In this document: piece after piece, positions 1 to 7,947 of the stretch
Position numbering within the stretch: position 1 is the first letter of the stretch
How the letters are laid out: every line of letters starts with the position of its first letter
Source of the DNA: Cudoniella acicularis
Lineage: Eukaryota; Ascomycota; Leotiomycetes; Helotiales; Helotiaceae
DNA length: 11,505 bases
NCBI GenBank assembly: GCA_013054445.1
Contig: JAAMPI010001676.1
Span: forward strand, 1-11,505
Direction of reading: 5' to 3'
Program-made: the position numbers and the translations under genes
Notes under the pieces: generated by a model
What the model was told of the DNA's origin: nothing
The model's database searches: none
The model's input: the letters and a program-made list of their open reading frames with translations, nothing else

Positions 1-536
1 ACCACACATCCACACTATGCACGGTGTGTCATCTTGGTAACCTGCACCGGCTACAGCGCAAGCTAGCTAAATCAGAGATAATGACTAGACGAGCGCTAAA
101 GGGATTGGAGGATGCACTTGGGCCAAAGCACACATCGACACTCTTAACGGTCCACAACCTAGGCCTGCTCTACACCAACCAAGGCAAGCTAGCCGAGGCG
201 GAGGCCATGTACAATCGGGCGCTGCAGGGCTACGAGCACGCCCTCGGTCCCGACCTTATGTCTTCATATATCCCAGCGTTGAACACCATGTTCGCCTTTG
301 GTGACCTCTTCTCGCAAACAGATCGGAAAGACATGGCGAAGACAATGTACACTCGAGCATTGTCTGGATATGCAGCTGTCCGAGGAGCTTCGTCAGACAT
401 ATGTAAAGACCTTGAAGGCCGGCTTCAAACATTACAACTTACGACAGCCGAAACTTGCGACGATGCATCGATAGATAGCAAAGCGAGAGAGTCGAAATCA
501 CTTGTGCGAAGAATTCTACGCAAGGCAAGGAGATAA
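1..536 (+). CDS. TPR (kinesin-light-chain type) protein, C-terminal fragment
   Basis: The frame is open to the left edge (codons run from base 3) and ends at TAA 534-536, so this is the 3' end of a longer gene. Three roughly 42-residue repeat units are visible, with the fungal KLC-TPR signature HTSTL..V.NLG.LY..QGKLAEAE.MY.RAL.GYE.ALGP. The middle unit is near-consensus. The first is diverged (NLHRLQRKLAKSE) and the last is weak (DRKDMAKTMYTRALSGY). A basic, Ser/Arg-rich tail of about 45 residues follows. Such arrays form protein-interaction superhelices and commonly make up the C-terminal sensor half of fungal NLRs with NB-ARC or NACHT cores, or of phosphorylase-TPR proteins. The N-terminal effector and NTPase parts are outside the window, so the class is inferred. 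A GTG at 24 is not a believable start, because the repeat pattern continues upstream of it. Confidence 0.85.
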   Translation, partial: HTSTLCTVCHLGNLHRLQRKLAKSEIMTRRALKGLEDALGPKHTSTLLTVHNLGLLYTNQGKLAEAEAMYNRALQGYEHALGPDLMSSYIPALNTMFAFGDLFSQTDRKDMAKTMYTRALSGYAAVRGASSDICKDLEGRLQTLQLTTAETCDDASIDSKARESKSLVRRILRKARR

Positions 537-773
537 CGAGCCAATAGAGAGCAGATTAAATCAGAAGTCTTCTCAAATACTTTCTATTCTCCTACTTATG
601 TGTAGTATGCTAGGAATCGCGAACGGGTAAGGCGCTTAATGTTAGGTGGTGTTGAGCAGCCGCGGCAGCACTTCGCGTTTCTGGAGCTTGTAATTTTACG
701 ATGGAAGGAGCGCCAGACAGGATTAAGTTATGTCGTTGAATAGCTGCCAACAACATTATCCGAGCGTGTTGGC
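537..773. other. 3' flank of TPR gene, no gene recognised
   Basis: This short interval between the TPR stop and the first repeat copy has open frames on the minus strand, but their composition is not protein-like and they match no family I recognise. I see no RNA gene. Confidence 0.5.
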
Positions 774-1350
774 ATTGGGCGTTCTCTCGCCATCGATCAA
801 GATACGGGCTTGATGGGGTTCTCAGCCCATTGTCTCGTTCCGGCACGAAGGGAACTTCTGCGACCGCCAGGAGAGGCTAGACTACAGCCACAGGTCTACT
901 AGCCACAGGCTTGAGGTATGACCTATTATATAAGTTAAATTACACTGTAATTATTATGTGGGACGTGCGGAGTCGTTTCGCACTAACTAGGATCGTTGAC
1001 CTTTTTGATTGGAGGTATCGACCGGCGTGGCGACCTTGTATAAATTTGCGTGCCCCAGCAGACATACGGCTGATGATGACTTCCTAGCGTTGTCGTGGGA
1101 CTCTAAGGCTCGGATAAGGGCATTTTGTGAGTTTCGACAGTGGTATAAGCTTGATGGTAGTCCTGTGGTGAAGGAATTCTGTCACGCCATGAGAGGCAGG
1201 CTCTCCGCAAATCAGACTAAAGGGCGGCAACGTCAACGTAATTTTATAGGGAGGAGGGTCTCGAGTGCTCAGGAGTGGCTACAACACAACTTATACAGAA
1301 CCATGGGAGATTTAGATGTGTGAACAGAGTCTAAGTTGCTTGAAGTCAAA
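774..1350 (+). repeat. Direct repeat copy A (less decayed)
   Basis: This segment aligns collinearly, in the same orientation, with 2473-3032. Anchors are GGGCGTTCTCTC (774 against 2475), CTAGCCACA.GCTTG (898 against 2580), AGTTTCGAC (1130 against 2807), CTTGATRGTAGT, GTCTCGAGT and GAAGTCAAAG/AAAGTCAAAG near the right end. Weaker similarity appears to continue to about 1425 (TGGGGACGT then TCGAAGAA). Copy A retains more C and G than copy B. The element class is unknown; the layout suits a degraded transposable element. Confidence 0.72.
1009..1323 (+). pseudogene. Open frame inside repeat copy A, possible TE protein remnant
   Basis: A 104-codon open frame lies within copy A and has fairly protein-like composition: DDDFLALSWDSKARIR and FCEFRQWYKLDG, then a basic stretch KGRQRQRNF. 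It opens with TTG, not ATG, and I recognise no family. The matching stretch of copy B (about 2700-3000) is interrupted by stops arising from G-to-A and C-to-T changes, for example TAG and TAA where A has TGG- or CAG-type codons. The parsimonious reading is a fragment of an element-encoded protein that is still open in one copy. A chance open frame is equally possible. Confidence 0.22.
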
Positions 1351-2472
1351 GTACCAATCGTTTTTCTCGGCGCAATGGGTTTCTTGCCACACAGGTGGGG
1401 ACGTTAGTCGAAGAAGACGAGGCCGACGGACGGAAAGGGATTTAGTTACGGAGTCATGATTAAAAGGTTTCACGTGGTGAACTACAAATGTAGTACAGCG
1501 CGCAGAACGATTTGACTGCGCGGCGTGCGCCTTGTTGCGCCATTGGTATCGAGCCGCTTCCGCAAAGATGTGAGCAACGCGAAGTATAGTTAGGTCCGTT
1601 GCTCGAGACTCTAAAGACTCATTCTGACACGGATCGCAGGCTATACGAAGGACACGTGTCGATATTGTTAATTTGATCAAGTGGGGATGGCGTGGTGGTA
1701 CTATAACAACGAGGAAAGGGTTTAGATATTTCGCAATGTGGCAGAGTTGCGAGCCTACACTAATGAGACAGGCAAGGTCGGTCGCAACACATTAGATCAA
1801 ATAGACGGCAACGTTGTCCTGAGACACTTCGCAAAGTCTTTCACGAGAGCTTGTGAAAAGTGAAGGCTAGTATCTATGTGCAACCGACACCGACGTGGTC
1901 GAGGTTCTTAACAAGATATACCGCATTCATGTCGCGCTTATGACGGCGAATGACTATGTCAGTTAAGCCATCTTGGTGTAAATTCCCCTTCCCGCATTAT
2001 ATAGGTAGCCTTGCTATATAGAGCGTCTGCTCGTTGTCGCGCACACTAACGGGAACGCAGCTACATGTCGGGCGTTCCTTCCGCTTGCAGGCATCGTGAG
2101 GCTTTATGCATTTCCATTTGCTTCAGTGTGCCCTACCCGTCATCACCTTGCCGTTATCATCTTTAAAGCTGTAGTCCCAGACTTACTCGTCAGGATCCTC
2201 CCGAGAACAAAAATCTGGGGCTGCCAGAGGTGGAAGTTGCTTCTGCAGGTTCTAGGACTTGCCGTGGTCAGGACACGAAGGGAGCTTGCATGGGTAGGCC
2301 CATATGTGTCTAAAAGGGAGGTAGGCATCGTTAGCATCGTTATCGAGCTCGGAAGGAACAGGAGGGCTAGAGACCAAGGAAATCATATGTCTGCGTTGTC
2401 TTAGATCGAGGCGATTATAGAAGCAGTGGAGGGTGTCCGTGAATAGGGAAAACTAGGTTGAAATTGTGTGGT
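1351..2472. other. Spacer between repeat copies, degraded DNA
   Basis: About 1.1 kb separates the two repeat copies. Open frames of about 100 codons occur on both strands (1312-1680 minus, 2096-2404 plus), but neither starts convincingly nor resembles a known family. Two TATATA-like stretches sit at about 1998-2022 (ATTATATAGG and CTATATAGAG), with no gene downstream that I can support. Most likely this is decayed mobile-element sequence. Confidence 0.45.
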
Positions 2473-3032
2473 TGGGCGTTCTCTCACTATCAAAGGCCTA
2501 GCAGCAAGAGGTGATTCAGCTCTCGGCACGCAGGGACATCTTCATCCGCCGGTCAAGACAATGCACAGCCAGTGTCTCACTAGCCACAAGCTTGTTACAC
2601 GACAGCGCATATATTATCTAAAATAAAATACACTGGAATAATTCTGCGAGATACGCGGAGTTATTTCGGCCTTCAGTCTCTTTGATTAGAGCTACTGACC
2701 GGTATCGCGACGTTATATGAAGACTAGCGCTATAGTAACCACAAAGTTAATAAGAGCTTCTAAGCATTACTATAGGACTTTGATGATTAGATAAGAGTCA
2801 TTTATAAGTTTCGACTATAGAACAAACTTGATAGTAGTACTGTAGAGGAGAAGTCTTATTTTGCTATAAAAGGAGGATCTCTATAAATCAGGCGTAAATA
2901 TAATAACACGAACGTAATTTTTAATAGAGAAAAGGTCTCGAGTATTTAGGAATAGTCATTATATATTACTTATATAGAAATATATAAAGTTCTAATTAAT
3001 TTATAGAGTTCGAATCGCTTAAAGTCAAAGCG
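2473..3032 (+). repeat. Direct repeat copy B, A/T-shifted (RIP-like)
   Basis: This is the second copy of 774-1350 in the same orientation. Differences are dominated by transitions toward A/T in B. CTCTCCGCAAATCAG becomes CTCTCTATAAATCAG, GTCTCGAGTGCTCAGG becomes GTCTCGAGTATTTAGG, and TTGATGGTAGT becomes TTGATAGTAGT. Many fall in CpA/TpG or CpG contexts giving TpA, the usual RIP signature in ascomycetes. From about 2940 to 3010 the copy is almost pure A/T. Confidence 0.72.
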
Positions 3033-3283
3033 TTACGGCTCTGCAAAGGCACTANNGCCCTGACGTCNCGTGGGGACGTATTTGCAAGAAGGTGCTNTAT
3101 TATCGAAGAAACTAAGCTAAGGAGAGAAGAAGAGAGGTGGCCCNGAAGGNGCCTTATATACAGGAGGTGAGTNCTGCTAAGCGAGGACNCGTGATAAGGG
3201 GGTTAGGGGGGACGNGTCNNAGCCNCTGTCGCATATAGCGCCACACCGTCTGAGGCTCCCTAGTCACAGGACTGTGTGTTACA
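3033..3283 (-). mobile_element. LTR-like retrotransposon fragment (minus strand), with ambiguous bases
   Basis: Read on the minus strand, this stretch has LTR-like order. It starts with TGTAACAC (complement of 3276-3283), then a C-rich tract (complement of the G-runs at 3198-3212), a TATA box TATATAAGG (complement of 3152-3160), a pyrimidine-rich stretch, and a poly(A)-signal-like AATANA (complement of 3096-3101). The order promoter then polyadenylation signal within about 200 bp is what U3-R-U5 requires. Twelve N positions (3055, 3056, 3068, 3097, 3144, 3150, 3173, 3189, 3215, 3219, 3220, 3225) lie inside it. No integrase or reverse transcriptase is visible nearby, so it would be a solo or truncated LTR. 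Exact ends and a target-site duplication were not established. Confidence 0.42.
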
Positions 3284-3297
3284 CCAAATCTGTGACA

Positions 3298-3982
3298 ATG
3301 TCAAAGGAGGTCAATAAACTCAGAAAGTTTACGATGGTTGCCGATAACGAGGGAGATTCAAAGGACCACGAGAAATCCTCAAGAATGGTGGACGAACTCA
3401 TTGCCTGCCACATTAATACGTGCCAGAACCTCGCCTTGAGGGCAGAATACGAAGAAAAACGCACGCAGACACAGCTAGCCGTTGTAAGTTATGCAAATCT
3501 CGTCTCTATCCCTAACTTCCTAACCCTGAGCCAAGGTCTACCAATATATGACCCAAAAAGAAGCAATCGTCAACTCCAAAATTGCCTACACATCCGCCAC
3601 GATTACAACCAAGTCCAAGAAAGACGGCTCGGCAATGAAAGCTATCGCTGTGCTGACCATGTTCTTTCTTCCTGGAACATTCCTTGCTGTAAGCATATGT
3701 CCTTTTCCTTAATGCTTCTGCTCGGTTCCTAATTCTTAACAGACAATATTCGCCATGCTCCTTTTTAACTGGGACACCGGCAGCCATCCCATCATCAAGG
3801 ACAGCTTCAAGTATTACTGGGCCATCGCGGTCCCTATGACGATTCTCGTGCTACTTCTCTGGGGATTATCTGTGTGGCTGCCGTGGAAAGAATGGCTATC
3901 GGCCTATTTACCTAAAAAGCCCTCACCGACGCGCGGCGAGGTTAGCATCAAAGAGAGGCAATACTCAGAGGCGATACCTTGA
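3298..3982 (+). CDS. Fungal CorA-like Mg2+ transporter-family protein, N-terminally short
   Basis: Proposed exons are 3298-3483, 3536-3688 and 3743-3982, giving 192 residues. Introns of 52 bp (GTAAGT...CCAAG) and 54 bp (GTAAGC...TTAACAG) are both phase 0. The junctions restore the family layout: VYQYMTQKE helix, KKDGSAMKAIAVLTMFFLPGTFLA leading into TM1 (about residues 96-118), the loop FAMLLFNWDTGS, and TM2 YYWAIAVPMTILVLLLWGLSVWL (about 137-159), then a charged tail. This is the C-terminal pore half of the CorA-like family common in ascomycetes, which lacks the bacterial GMN motif. Such proteins are usually several hundred residues long with a large cytosolic N-terminal domain, which is absent here. 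The frame runs open upstream into the LTR-like, N-containing DNA, so the gene may be 5'-truncated by that insertion, or an upstream exon may be unseen. Transport activity is unproven. Confidence 0.75.
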
Positions 3983-4840
3983 CAAAAAGTCCCTTCCAAC
4001 GCTTGAAAACCCTCATTCAAATCCCTTTAAACCAGCTTAGATCATGTGTGGCCCCTAGCCCCAAGTCAGTACCACCCTTCAACAAGATTGAAAGACATTC
4101 AAGGACAAGCTAAACTCACTCGGCCTCCATCGTTGATCCCGCATGGTCACGTGCCCCTCCCCCCTTTTCCAAGAATCGCATGGACTTCAATTCTATCACG
4201 CCAGCCTCCAATATTCCCATCGGTATTTGTCTTTTACTACTTCGTAGTATGGCTTATCTCATTTTTCGTGCCTGTATCAATTCACTACAAATCATTGTCT
4301 CCCGCTGTTCGACCGAACTTTCTTACCCATGACAGCAAACGATGACCCACAATACTTGCGATGATGTTCCTTTCCTTTGTATCTGATTAAGGTCTCAACG
4401 TTCTGAGCTAAGTCTCAGGGGTTTGGCACATTTGTATCTCCCAAAAAGGTAGCGCTCTGCTAGCAGCCATGCTTCATCAGCTTTTCACTTGCCTTGGGGT
4501 TGAAGAAAAGGAAGAGATGGACGATGGCGTGAAAGTATTGTTCGGAGCGCTGGCGCTAAAGCGATGATATACAGGTTGAAAGGTGGGGCTGCTACTTTTG
4601 GCTTGATGTTCTATGTCTGCGGTCGATGAATATAATCTTGGTAGAGCTAACTCTTACCCATTTCATGTACCTTCATTCGCGCTAGATTTTACTATCGAAG
4701 TTGAAGGTGAGACCAAGTGTATTTAGAAAATCGAACTGGCAACAAGAATTATGTTCCTCAACATCTTCTGAAGATGCTCCAACGTAGGCAGAATTCGACC
4801 CCATCTCGTCACATCAATGAGCAACTAGTGTCCTCATCGT
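3983..4840. other. Convergent intergenic region
   Basis: This 858-bp stretch lies between the 3' ends of the CorA-like gene (+) and the NLR-like gene (-). An open frame at 4046-4345 is Pro/Ser-rich with one hydrophobic stretch and has no family resemblance, so I do not call it. A perfect 7-bp-arm palindrome (CATCTTC, one base, GAAGATG) sits at 4762-4776, just beyond the minus-strand gene's stop. I recognise no canonical AATAAA on either strand and no RNA gene. Confidence 0.5.
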
Positions 4841-6739
4841 CTAATAGTCCAGCTCATCACCCCCTTCTTGCCTTTCCTCGTAAATCTTGAAGAGATCACG
4901 ATACTTCTTATCAACCTCATTGAGGTTAATCGTCCAATCCGAGCCGCTAATAACGATGAGAATTTTCAGAGTACATAAAGCCTCCGTGACCATGCGGCCC
5001 AAAATGTTCAAAAGCGATGTACGCTCCTCTTCTCTGCACTTATCAACACGATCCAACATAATGTAAACAGTCTCTGATGGTTCGAAGAACTTGATCACAC
5101 GCCTCGACGTCTCTTCAAGAGCATCAAACTCCTTCGTATCTTCAGGTCTGAAGGAATTGATATGCTTTCTCAATGCTTGCTTCTTGAAACGCAACAGCTG
5201 AAAAAGTAGAGAAGTCATCGCGTCATGCATGGGCGTCTCTCGTCTCACCTCGAATAAGTAACAAGCATAAATATCGCCGTCAGTGCGCCTTTTTTCTATG
5301 TGGTCAAGCACGATGGAGGACAGCCAGCATCGATATTGTCGCACAACAATGCTTTCCTCGCTGTGGCCAACCAAAATCAAGATCCTAGAATTTTTGGGCG
5401 TCCGCCATTCCTCGTGCTCTGTGCTGGCCTCGAATTTCTGGCGCTTCTTGTCTCCTGGTCGGAATTGATCAAAATTGGCGCCGAGTTCTTCATTCAAAAC
5501 ATTTCGTAAGGTGATTAGATCGTCGTTCGGTTCAGCAGGGAGTTCACCGTTCTTCCAAAGCCGATTTACTTCAGCCATGTTTTTGTTGTCGTCACTCTCC
5601 AGAAGCTCTGTAAGCTGTCGTCAGCTACCCAGCGTAATTGGCCGCATGTGCGATCCCTCAAACCTTCTACTTGACCCCTCAGTCCTGTGATTATTGTGTT
5701 AGTAATCTTGGGTTAAGATTCTTGACGATCTGTCATACGAAACTGTTACGGAGCGACTGCAATACGAATCCAACTTGGAGAGTAATAGACAACGTGGGGG
5801 GGTTTTTACTAACTTTTATTATCCTGCTTGATCTCGTCCACATTTCTGCTGAGGAGTTCCTCTGATCTCAATCGAATTGCAACGATCGACTTCTGAATAT
5901 TTGTAGCCATGCTCTTGAATTTTGTCGGTCGGCCAATCGTTCTAAGCCATCTCCCTTAGAAAGATGAGTGTCAACTAGTTACTAGAGCTCATAGAAGCTT
6001 GATTATCTTACACGTTCCACCACCTTTGTAGTATTTGGTTGCTTGGATTGACAACTCGACGAAGAGAGAGTAAGCACTTATAATCTTAGATCGAAGATCG
6101 TCTTCAAGCAAATCTTTCTTCTTGTAAATATCCCCGTACAGCGCGAAACCAATCATTCGATCCTTGATACTGGCAAGAGCTGAAGAGAGGTATCCCTCTG
6201 CCGTGTTCTTGTTCTTGGCAATCTATCTCACTGGTCAATGGACATCCTCGATATACAAACGCAGCAGGTGCATACCACAAAGACAACAGTGATGGTACCA
6301 ACGGCCATGTCTCCATATACCCCGCCGAAACCTTTGATTATGTCAATAAGAGGCTCCCAATCTTTCATGAATCCCATCACAGCCGTGCCGAAACTCTGGT
6401 AACCGTGGCCCCACTTCGCCCATCCACTCCGGCGACGTTGATCGAGATCATGCTTTTCTACTTCAGCAACTTTGCTCCAATACTGAGCAAATTCTTGGTA
6501 AGTTTGACATTTGAGTGCGCCTTCCTCTTCCTCCGTAAAGTCTTTTCTTGCCCTGAGCCATCGTCGCAGCTCCACCTCTTTGCTCTTTACTGTTGAAAGC
6601 TGCTTTCTATTTTGGCGGGCTTGATAAGTAATGGTTTGTTAAAGCTATGTATGATGGATGCGTACTTTTGGGATTCAGTCAATGCCTTTGGTTGGGGAGC
6701 TGTAGATTGAGAGTCGGCAGCTTCATCTTTTGTTGACAT
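4841..6739 (-). CDS. NLR-like protein: DUF7708-like N-terminus plus NACHT-like core with degenerate P-loop
   Basis: Six exons are proposed on the minus strand: 6739-6666, 6606-6276, 6222-6012, 5954-5814, 5684-5664 and 5607-4841. They sum to 1545 nt (514 residues plus TAG). Introns are 59, 53, 57, 129 and 56 bp with GT-AG ends, and the 129-bp one has TACTAAC before CACAG. The start ATG at 6739 has a good context (CAAAATG) and no earlier in-frame ATG. Residues about 70-245 match the DUF7708-like helical domain preceding many fungal NACHT modules (DRMIGFALYGDIY, AYSLFVELSIQATKYYKGGG). A coiled-coil-like stretch follows (about 225-275), then a NACHT-like fold. ILILVGHSEES (335-345) sits where GxxGxGKS is expected but lacks the glycines and lysine. 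YACYLFE, SLLFQLL and a Walker B-like VYIMLDRVDKC (440-450) follow. There is no C-terminal repeat domain. Fungal homologues act in non-self recognition; the role here is inferred. ATP binding looks lost, but the frame is intact, so it may be a regulator or decoy rather than a pseudogene. Confidence 0.8.
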
Positions 6740-6986
6740 TTTGACCACTGCGCAGCCTCGGAGATTCGGAGCGGTCAGAGCCAGCGTGTGAATACCAATG
6801 CGAGGAGAATTACATTCCAACTGTCAAGCTTGAAACTTTAGGTGGAGCTGATACGGTCATAGCAGTTCGGATGGGGCATGCCGCATGCGGGGAAAAGACA
6901 CAGTGGATAGCGGAACTATGTGGGTTGAGCCGCACCATCCACCACACAACTCCCATTCTGGGACTATAATATGAGCTGAGATTTTC

Positions 6987-6995
6987 TATAAATAG
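6987..6995 (+). promoter_or_regulatory. TATA-like element TATAAATAG
   Basis: This is a good match to a eukaryotic TATA box on the plus strand, although its complement TATTTATA could also serve the minus strand. It lies about 250 bp upstream of the NLR-like gene's ATG and nearly 1 kb upstream of the AAA gene's ATG, so which gene it serves is undecided. Confidence 0.22.
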
Positions 6996-7173
6996 AGGAG
7001 CGGCTTGGGAAAATCCCTCATTTACCCTGTTCAAGGATTTCAGAGGGATTCACAAAGACTTCTCCGTCGCGAGCCTCATATTCATTGACAGCTGTTTTCG
7101 AGTGATTCGTCCATTTAAACCGCCAGTCAATAATAATTGCGGTAATATAGCTGCATATTTCATCCATCCAGCA

Positions 7174-7193
7174 GGGTTAACTCGGGTTAACTC
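7174..7193 (+). repeat. Tandem direct repeat, 2 x GGGTTAACTC
   Basis: Two perfect adjacent copies of a 10-bp unit containing the palindrome GTTAAC are followed by a partial third (GGG). They lie in the divergent promoter region and could be a paired transcription-factor site or simple slippage. Confidence 0.6.
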
Positions 7194-7338
7194 GGGCTGG
7201 CTGGTTTGGTGCGGTGACACAACGGGATCTGTAAATCCTTCAGCCTGATGGATTAACTTTACTGATTATCGTGACCCCAAAGGGCCGAATTGTCCTTTTC
7301 ACAGTGGTTTAAAATAATTTTAGTGTTTAAGCATGGGC

Positions 7339-7347
7339 TATATAAGG
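7339..7347 (+). promoter_or_regulatory. TATA-like element TATATAAGG
   Basis: This canonical plus-strand TATA sequence lies about 600 bp upstream of the AAA ATPase ATG. If used, it implies a long leader or a 5' UTR intron. No RNA evidence is available here. Confidence 0.25.
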
Positions 7348-7373
7348 GTACTCCAAATTCGATATGCCACTTT

Positions 7374-7411
7374 TGTCGAAGGTCTTGGTACAAAGCGAAT
7401 TGACTTCGACA
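7374..7411. repeat. Inverted repeat TGTCGAAG / CTTCGACA
   Basis: Perfect 8-bp arms at 7374-7381 and 7404-7411 are separated by 22 bases, about 30 bp downstream of the TATA-like site at 7339. It could be a dimeric factor site or a 5' UTR hairpin, or chance. Confidence 0.4.
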
Positions 7412-7785
7412 GCTTTGAGCCAACCATTTTTCTCTATGTTTATAGACAAACCTAAAAGATATCTAAAGATAAAACAGTGTACATTTTATGACCAGCTACG
7501 GGAAAACTGAAGAATTCTACTAAACAATTATAACAAATGTTTTTTCACGGCTGGACAGACATCCCGGCTGTGGACAACCTCTAGATACGATTAAAAAGGT
7601 GTCTGGAAGCGATTCATCAGCCGCAGTCATCCAGCTGAGTTGCAGACTCGTCTAAACTGTGTGGGTGGAGTGGAGGAAGTTTGAGGGGGGAGCTTGGGGG
7701 CCGGATGATACCCTGTTTAGCAAGGCATTATGTATGTCCCGAACCTCCTGTGTTGCAACTTTGCTGAATCACCGCAGCATCATTA

Positions 7786-7838
7786 CTTGAAGAGTAGATC
7801 TGAGAAATTTATCGAGCAACCATTTGCTATTCTTCAAG
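7786..7838. repeat. Inverted repeat CTTGAAGAGTAG / CTATTCTTCAAG
   Basis: Arms of 12 bp with one mismatch lie at 7786-7797 and 7827-7838 with a 29-base loop. They are about 110 bp upstream of the AAA ATPase start codon, in the likely leader, and could form a hairpin if transcribed. Confidence 0.4.
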
Positions 7839-7947
7839 ATTGACACTTGGTCACGATATTGAACGTTTTTGGATTTTTCCTTCGTCGCACCCGAATTATT
7901 GACGCTATCCAGTACATTTTGCATCAAATTACACTTTCCACAACAAA

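Larger units (their letters stand above)
6740..7947. promoter_or_regulatory. Shared divergent 5' region of NLR-like and AAA ATPase genes
   Basis: About 1.2 kb separates the two divergent start codons. I find no convincing coding sequence on either strand; the minus-strand frames at 6810-7034 and 7769-8035 have no exon-like features. The region holds two TATA-like sites (6987-6995 and 7339-7347), a 10-bp tandem repeat (7174-7193) and inverted repeats at 7374-7411 and 7786-7838. It probably contains both promoters and 5' UTRs. Confidence 0.55.

Noticed and set aside
1312..1680. 122-codon minus-strand open frame
   Set aside because: No recognisable domain, and it overlaps the end of repeat copy A; most likely a chance frame in decayed element DNA.
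2268..2290. Possible third partial repeat copy (GACACGAAGGGAGCTT compared with GGCACGAAGGGAACTT at 842)
   Set aside because: Only about 15 bases match and the flanks do not align, so chance cannot be excluded.
2096..2404. 102-codon open frame on the plus strand, with an overlapping minus-strand frame
   Set aside because: The start is not ATG, the composition is not protein-like, and it lies in degraded repeat surroundings.
2996..3025. GAGTTCGAATCGCTT resembling a tRNA T-arm or a primer-binding site
   Set aside because: The flanking five-base stems do not pair and no acceptor stem or anticodon arm can be drawn. The matching part of copy A reads differently, so it is better explained as repeat sequence.
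3193..3213. G-runs with TTAGGG resembling telomeric repeats
   Set aside because: Only one TTAGGG-like unit is present, embedded in an LTR-like sequence with flanking non-telomeric DNA; there is no tandem array.
4046..4345. 99-codon open frame with a hydrophobic stretch
   Set aside because: Proline/serine-rich low-complexity translation with no family resemblance and no splice context; it lies in a convergent 3' flank.
4762..4776. Palindrome CATCTTC-T-GAAGATG as a terminator
   Set aside because: Arms of 7 bp with a one-base centre cannot form a stable hairpin, and factor-independent hairpin terminators are not expected for fungal Pol II genes.
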